Shown piece by piece: positions 59,958-64,000 of a stretch of 64,000 nt of DNA (positions are counted from its first letter, which is position 1; each line of letters starts with the position of its first letter). Under the pieces are notes generated by a model. That model did not search any database. It was not told the DNA's origin and worked only from the letters and a program-made list of their open reading frames with translations. This DNA comes from Ruminococcus sp. (GTDB lineage Bacteria; Bacillota; Clostridia; Oscillospirales; Ruminococcaceae). Location: assembly GCA_017961625.1 (NCBI GenBank), contig JAGCWY010000016.1:1-64000 (forward strand). Direction: 5' to 3'. A program made the translations under genes and the position numbers.

Positions 59958-61559
59958 ATGTACAAGATAGAAAAGTTAAATGAACTTGCAAAGATTGTTG
60001 CTGCCAAAAGAGCAGAAAATGCAACTCTCGAACCCCGAAGAATGACAGCAGAGGAGAAAGATGACCTTCTTGCTCATTTTCACCCTGATTATAAACAGGA
60101 CGAATTTACTGTCCTTTCTGCTGGCGTCAATAAAGGTGATAAAGTTCCCACACAGCTAGCGGAACTGCTTCAGGGCAGAAGCAGAATAACTGCCGATGAC
60201 GTAGACCTTACTGCTCCTGATTACGAGACAGATGTTCTTATTATCGGTGGCGGAGGCGCAGGAGCTTCAGCTGCTATAGAAGCTGACGAGGCAGGCGTAA
60301 AGGCAATGATCGTCACAAAGCTTCGTATAGGTGATGCAAACACGATGATGGCGGAAGGCGGCATACAGGCAGCCGACAAGCCAAATGACTCTCCTGCAAT
60401 ACATTTCCTTGACGCTTTTGGTGGTGGACATTTTGCCGCAAAGCCGGAGCTTGTAAAAAAGCTTGTTACTAAAGCTCCCGAGGCTATCCAGTGGCTCAAT
60501 AAGCTTGGCGTTGAATTTGATAAAGAACCAGACGGCACAATGGTAACTACTCACGGTGGTGGAACTTCACGCAAGAGAATGCATGCTGCAAAGGATTATT
60601 CCGGTGCAGAGATAATGCGAACCCTTCGTGATGAGGTAATAAACCGTGGTATCCCGGTTGTTGATTTTACAGCTGCTGTTGAGATAATCCTCGATGAAAA
60701 CGGCAGGGCAGCAGGTGCGGTTCTCATGAATATGGAAACAAAGGAACTTCTTGTTGCAAAGGCAAAGACTGTTGTTATAGCTACCGGTGGTGCAGGACGT
60801 CTTCATTATCAGGGCTTCCCAACTTCAAATCATTATGGTGCAACTGCCGATGGTCTTATCCTAGGCTATAGAGTTGGAGCAAAACTCCTTTATGCTGATA
60901 CATTGCAGTATCACCCGACAGGTACTGGCTATCCTGAGCAGATCTTCGGCGCACTTGTTACCGAAAAGGTCCGTTCTCTTGGCGCAAAGCTTGTGAATAT
61001 AGATGGCGATGTATTCATGCATCCGCTAGAGACAAGAGATGTTACAGCTGCTTCTATCATACGCGAATGTACTGAGCGCGGTAAAGGAATTGAGACTACT
61101 CTCGGTAAAGCCGTATGGCTCGATACACCTATGATTGAGTACAAGAACGGAGAGGGAACTATAGAAAAGCGTATCCCTGCCATGATGAGAATGTTTGGCA
61201 AATACGGCATAGATATACGCAAGGAACCTATACTTGTATATCCTACGCTTCACTATCAGAATGGCGGTCTTGAGATTGCTGACGACTGCTCTACAGGAGT
61301 TGAAAATCTCTATGCAGCTGGCGAAGTTGCAGGCGGTATCCACGGTAGAAACAGACTTATGGGTAATTCTCTACTTGATGTTATAGTTTTCGGAAGAAAC
61401 GCCGGTATAAACGCTGCTGCTAAAGCTAAGGATACGGCGTGTCTGCAAAAGCTTACACTCGCTCATATAGATAGCTTCAATAAGGAGCTTGAAGCCGCAG
61501 GCGCTGAAAGCGGTATGGCTTCACCTATGCTGCTTCCTCATTACGCAAGAAAGAAATAA
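59958..61559 (+). CDS. frdA: Fumarate reductase flavoprotein subunit (soluble type)
   Basis: 533 residues, shorter than membrane enzymes (near 600). After an unusual N-terminal extension of about 90 residues comes the FAD motif 'VLIIGGGGAGASAA'. The His that binds FAD covalently in E. coli FrdA is Asn128 here ('NTMMAEGG'). Active-site regions are kept: 'QYHPTG', 'LVTEKVRSLG', 'TRDVTAASIIRE', 'LHYQNGGLE' and 'HGRNRLMGNSLLD'. No membrane anchor subunit follows. It should reduce fumarate to succinate in the cytoplasm with electrons from FrdB. Confidence 0.88.
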   Translation: MYKIEKLNELAKIVAAKRAENATLEPRRMTAEEKDDLLAHFHPDYKQDEFTVLSAGVNKGDKVPTQLAELLQGRSRITADDVDLTAPDYETDVLIIGGGGAGASAAIEADEAGVKAMIVTKLRIGDANTMMAEGGIQAADKPNDSPAIHFLDAFGGGHFAAKPELVKKLVTKAPEAIQWLNKLGVEFDKEPDGTMVTTHGGGTSRKRMHAAKDYSGAEIMRTLRDEVINRGIPVVDFTAAVEIILDENGRAAGAVLMNMETKELLVAKAKTVVIATGGAGRLHYQGFPTSNHYGATADGLILGYRVGAKLLYADTLQYHPTGTGYPEQIFGALVTEKVRSLGAKLVNIDGDVFMHPLETRDVTAASIIRECTERGKGIETTLGKAVWLDTPMIEYKNGEGTIEKRIPAMMRMFGKYGIDIRKEPILVYPTLHYQNGGLEIADDCSTGVENLYAAGEVAGGIHGRNRLMGNSLLDVIVFGRNAGINAAAKAKDTACLQKLTLAHIDSFNKELEAAGAESGMASPMLLPHYARKK

Positions 61560-61564
61560 TAAAT

Positions 61565-61586
61565 GGTACGCTGTAAACAGCGTACC
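61565..61586 (+). other. Hairpin between frdA and the exchanger gene
   Basis: GGTACGCTG (61565-61573), loop TAAA, CAGCGTACC (61578-61586), followed by TAAAATATG without a T-run. It overlaps the -35 region of the next promoter, so it may work as an mRNA end or as an operator. Confidence 0.5.
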
Positions 61587-61593
61587 TAAAATA

Positions 61594-61602
61594 TGTTATA
61601 AT
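61594..61602 (+). promoter_or_regulatory. Extended -10 promoter of the exchanger gene
   Basis: TGTTATAAT matches the extended -10 TGnTATAAT; no good -35 is seen. Start expected near 61609. Confidence 0.55.
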
Positions 61603-61625
61603 AAAAGAAAGTAAAGTGATAAATA

Positions 61626-62837
61626 ATGGATATGTTTAACGGAATAATGTCAATTCACGGCGTTTCCTTCCTTATGATATCAGTTTTAGCCATCGCCGCC
61701 CTTGGCTATGTTCTTGGCAGGGTAACTATAAAGGGTATTTCTCTTGGTACAGCAGGCGTTTTCATTGTTGCGCTGATTTACGGTTGCTTATTCTATAAAA
61801 ATCTTTCAACTGAGATCAATCCCGATTTCGTTAGCAATGCATTGAAAATAGTTGATAATCTTGGACTTATTCTCTTTGTTACAGCTGTTGGATTTATTGC
61901 AGGACCGAATTTCTTCGGTAACTTTAAAAAGAACTTCAAGTCTTATGTTCTGCTTGCAATCATAATAATTTTAAGCGGCGGTCTTGCCTGTGCAGGTTGC
62001 ATTATGGTAGGCAGAAACTTCACAGATCTTAACAATGAGGAATTTACAGCTATGCTAACAGGAATACTGTCAGGCGCTCTTACAAGCACACCAGGTTTTT
62101 CAGCTGCTAAGGATGCAGTAGGAAACGATCATCTTCAGAGTATAGTTTCTGTTGGATATGCGATTGCCTATATCTTTGGAGTAATTGGTGTAGTCCTCTT
62201 TGTTCAGATAATTCCTAAGCTTACTAAAGCGGATATGCAAAAGGAAAGAGAACTACTAGCACCAACTTCTAAGAAAGAAACAAAAGAAAAAAAGATGTTT
62301 AAACTTATTGAAATGGACAGCTTCGGTATCATGCCTTTTGCAATGGCTGCATTTGGGGGAATAATTATTGGCTCGGTCAAGTTCGGCAACTTCTCTCTTT
62401 CTACAACAGGAGGCTGTCTACTTGTATCACTGATATTCGGACATTTCGGACATTTCGGCAAATTCTCTGTAACCCCGAAGGATTCAACACTCAAAGTTTT
62501 TCGTGAACTGGGTCTGATGTTTTTCCTGATTGGTGCGGGAGTTTCCGGAGGAGCTAAGTTTGTTCAGTATTTTGATGCTGTATATTTTGTATATGGAATG
62601 ATAATGACTATTATACCTATGATAATCGGTTATCTGTTTGCAAAGTATGTTTTGAAGCTCAGCCTTCTCAACAATCTTGGCTCAATAACAGGAGGTATGA
62701 CTTCTACTCCTGCTCTCGGCACTCTTATAAGTACTGCCGGTACAGAAAATGTTGCGTCTGCTTATGCAGCTACATATCCTGTCGCTCTAATTTCTGTGGT
62801 GCTGGTATCACAGTTCCTTATAATACTATTTAAGTAA
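61626..62837 (+). CDS. AspT/YidE-type exchanger, candidate succinate exporter
   Basis: 403 residues, about ten membrane helices in two repeats, each with the AAE-family motif ('GILSGALTSTPGFSAAKDAVG' split at residues 145-165 and 'GSITGGMTSTPALGTLIS'). The family includes aspartate:alanine exchanger AspT and the succinate exporter SucE of Corynebacterium. It has no TrkA-C domain in the central loop, unlike AspT. Its place right after fumC-frdA suggests C4-dicarboxylate export. Confidence 0.75.
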   Translation: MDMFNGIMSIHGVSFLMISVLAIAALGYVLGRVTIKGISLGTAGVFIVALIYGCLFYKNLSTEINPDFVSNALKIVDNLGLILFVTAVGFIAGPNFFGNFKKNFKSYVLLAIIIILSGGLACAGCIMVGRNFTDLNNEEFTAMLTGILSGALTSTPGFSAAKDAVGNDHLQSIVSVGYAIAYIFGVIGVVLFVQIIPKLTKADMQKERELLAPTSKKETKEKKMFKLIEMDSFGIMPFAMAAFGGIIIGSVKFGNFSLSTTGGCLLVSLIFGHFGHFGKFSVTPKDSTLKVFRELGLMFFLIGAGVSGGAKFVQYFDAVYFVYGMIMTIIPMIIGYLFAKYVLKLSLLNNLGSITGGMTSTPALGTLISTAGTENVASAYAATYPVALISVVLVSQFLIILFK

Positions 62838-62843
62838 TAATAA

Positions 62844-62876
62844 AGCGCTTCCCCGAAGGAAGCGCTCAATTTTTTA
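62844..62876 (+). terminator. Terminator between the exchanger gene and pyrE
   Basis: AGCGCTTCC (62844-62852), loop CCGAA, GGAAGCGCT (62858-62866), then CAATTTTTT. The minus-strand side is only weakly T-rich. Confidence 0.8.
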
Positions 62877-63527
62877 TTTAACACCGTATTTTTCTCTGTA
62901 AGCAAGCATTTTTTCAAGGTATTCCTTGCCAGGAACGATCTCCTTCTTTATGGTGTCGATGATATCCTCCATTGTAACAATTGGATATACTATAACGCCA
63001 AAATCACGTTTTACCTCCTGTACAGCTGAAAGATCTCCTGTACCCTTTTCCATACGATCAACTGTGATCACCATTCCTGTAACATTTACGTCAGCAGCCG
63101 TCATGAGCTTTGGCATAGACTCGCGCAGTGCCTTTCCTGATGTCATAACATCATCAATTATAACGACTCTTTCTCCGTCTCTGAGCTCCTTACCTACGAA
63201 CATTCCCCCCTCGCCGTGATCCTTTGCTTCCTTACGGTCAAAGCAGTATGATACGTCGATACCGTACTTATTGCTGAGTGCAACGACGGCCGAAACAGCA
63301 AGTGGTATTCCTTTGTAGGCCGGACCAAAAAGCGTATCTACTGGAATATCGTTATCCTTGATACATTCTGCGTAGTATTCGCCGAGCTTTGCGAGTTGAG
63401 CTCCTGTTTTGTAGTTGCCGCAGTTTATGAAATAAGGAGCTATTCTGCCACTTTTTAGAGTGAATTCCCCAAAAGTAAGCACTCCGCAGTCAACCATGAA
63501 TTTTATGAAACTTTCCTTGTAGTTCAT
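62874..63527 (-). CDS. pyrE: Orotate phosphoribosyltransferase
   Basis: 217 residues; ATG at 63527 has GGAGG 8 nt upstream, preferred to an upstream in-frame start at 63560. 'FGEFTLKSGRIAPYFINCGNY' elements, 'KDHGEGG' and the PRPP motif 'VVIIDDVMTSGKAL' identify it. It makes OMP in pyrimidine synthesis. It lies 48 nt after a small zinc-ribbon gene. Confidence 0.95.
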   Translation of the reverse strand: MNYKESFIKFMVDCGVLTFGEFTLKSGRIAPYFINCGNYKTGAQLAKLGEYYAECIKDNDIPVDTLFGPAYKGIPLAVSAVVALSNKYGIDVSYCFDRKEAKDHGEGGMFVGKELRDGERVVIIDDVMTSGKALRESMPKLMTAADVNVTGMVITVDRMEKGTGDLSAVQEVKRDFGVIVYPIVTMEDIIDTIKKEIVPGKEYLEKMLAYREKYGVK

Positions 63528-63575
63528 CTTTATGACCTCCGTTATGTATATTTCCTGCAAAGCAGGTGATCGGCT

Positions 63576-63926
63576 TTAAATCGCTTCATATATATGACCG
63601 CAGAACGGACATCGCGGATAATCAAGATCTATTTCTGCGCCGCATTCATTGCATATTTTTTTAGGAAGAATGTCTATGTTTTCATCTATATCCTTGTTGA
63701 ACTTACCAGCAAAGCCTGTTGGATGAGTCAATGGGAACACACCGATAAGCATACCACATTCAGCACAATAGTATCCGATAGTTGAATCCTTGGGCACTTC
63801 ACATATCATTGTATCATTCTCGTAGAATGTAGATACAGGATATACGAGTGACGAATGCTTGCTTGGTATACCGCGTTGTTCTATTTTGAAGGTACCCTTT
63901 ATCATTGGTTTACCACAATGAAACAT
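63576..63926 (-). CDS. Small zinc-ribbon protein of unknown function
   Basis: 116 residues. Two cysteine pairs at the C-terminus (CNECGAEI...CPFCGHIY) make a zinc ribbon; another CAEC pair lies mid-protein, and 'MFHCGKPMIKG' at the N-terminus adds one more Cys. GGGAGGG precedes the ATG by 7 nt. No named family recognised with certainty. Probably co-transcribed with pyrE. Confidence 0.7.
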   Translation of the reverse strand: MFHCGKPMIKGTFKIEQRGIPSKHSSLVYPVSTFYENDTMICEVPKDSTIGYYCAECGMLIGVFPLTHPTGFAGKFNKDIDENIDILPKKICNECGAEIDLDYPRCPFCGHIYEAI

Positions 63927-63957
63927 ATTTCATCCCTCCCTTAGCGATTATAGTATT

Positions 63958-63986
63958 ATTATAGACCTTTTTTATTCGGAATTCAA
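63958..63986 (-). promoter_or_regulatory. Promoter of the zinc-ribbon-pyrE unit
   Basis: On the minus strand TTGAAT (63986-63981), 17-bp spacer, TATAAT (63963-63958). Confidence 0.75.
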
Positions 63987-64000
63987 GCCTCTGGCAAAAT

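Noticed and set aside
1..64000. CRISPR arrays, insertion sequences, prophage or attachment sites
   Set aside because: No regularly spaced repeats, transposase or integrase motifs, or tRNA-linked direct repeats were seen.

Overview
The window looks like a chromosomal segment of a low-GC, anaerobic, cellulosome-forming Ruminococcus-type Firmicute (R. flavefaciens/R. champanellensis-like). The grounds are two type I dockerin proteins with the 'VDAVDAS' calcium-loop style, a complete spoIIIA locus, an alanine T-box, 17-bp-spaced TTGACA/TATAAT promoters, and an acn-icd-rex plus fumarase/fumarate reductase layout that fits a succinate-forming fermenter. The species assignment is inference. No phage, IS element, CRISPR array or rRNA was seen.

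Layout. 1-3.5 kb: tail of an acyl-CoA synthetase, then a large secreted papain-family peptidase with a dockerin. 3.6-7.8 kb: a long, hairpin-rich leader followed by a sugar ABC importer (lipoprotein binding protein and two permeases, no ATPase). 7.8-12.5 kb: spoIIIAA-AH. 12.5-25.7 kb: one long co-directional run of housekeeping genes (asp23, GNAT, nusB, TsaD paralogue, xseAB, ispA, dxs, tlyA, nadK, argR, recN, a phosphatase, a GH42 beta-galactosidase, dtd). 25.8-33.4 kb: a transpeptidase, T-box-alaS, HIT, a phosphoribosyltransferase, holA and a RNase M5-like Toprim protein. 33.4-37.2 kb: an MBOAT/DHHW pair whose catalytic histidines are missing in both partners, an SDR and a membrane protein. 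37.3-39 kb: MTA/SAH nucleosidase and a second dockerin protein. 39-41 kb (minus strand): a sodium:solute symporter and tRNA-Leu and tRNA-Pro. 41.2-46.7 kb: a UDPGP-family nucleotidyltransferase, a heterodimeric ABC exporter and a DinB-like protein.

The most notable part is 46.8-62.8 kb. An acn - small membrane protein - icd - rex operon has a good Rex operator over its promoter. It is followed by a tight ten-gene run: fumC, hdrB, hdrC, hdrA, then four flx-type genes (MvhD-like, two ferredoxin-like subunits, an FAD/NAD(P) reductase), then frdB and frdA. There is no membrane anchor for the fumarate reductase. An AspT/SucE-type exchanger follows with its own promoter. Together these genes read as a soluble, possibly electron-bifurcating route malate -> fumarate -> succinate -> export. 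In it, an Hdr/Flx NADH-oxidising complex could feed a thiol:fumarate-reductase-like FrdAB and reduce ferredoxin at the same time. The parts are seen in the sequence; the coupling is inference.

The window ends on the minus strand with pyrE and a small zinc-ribbon protein.
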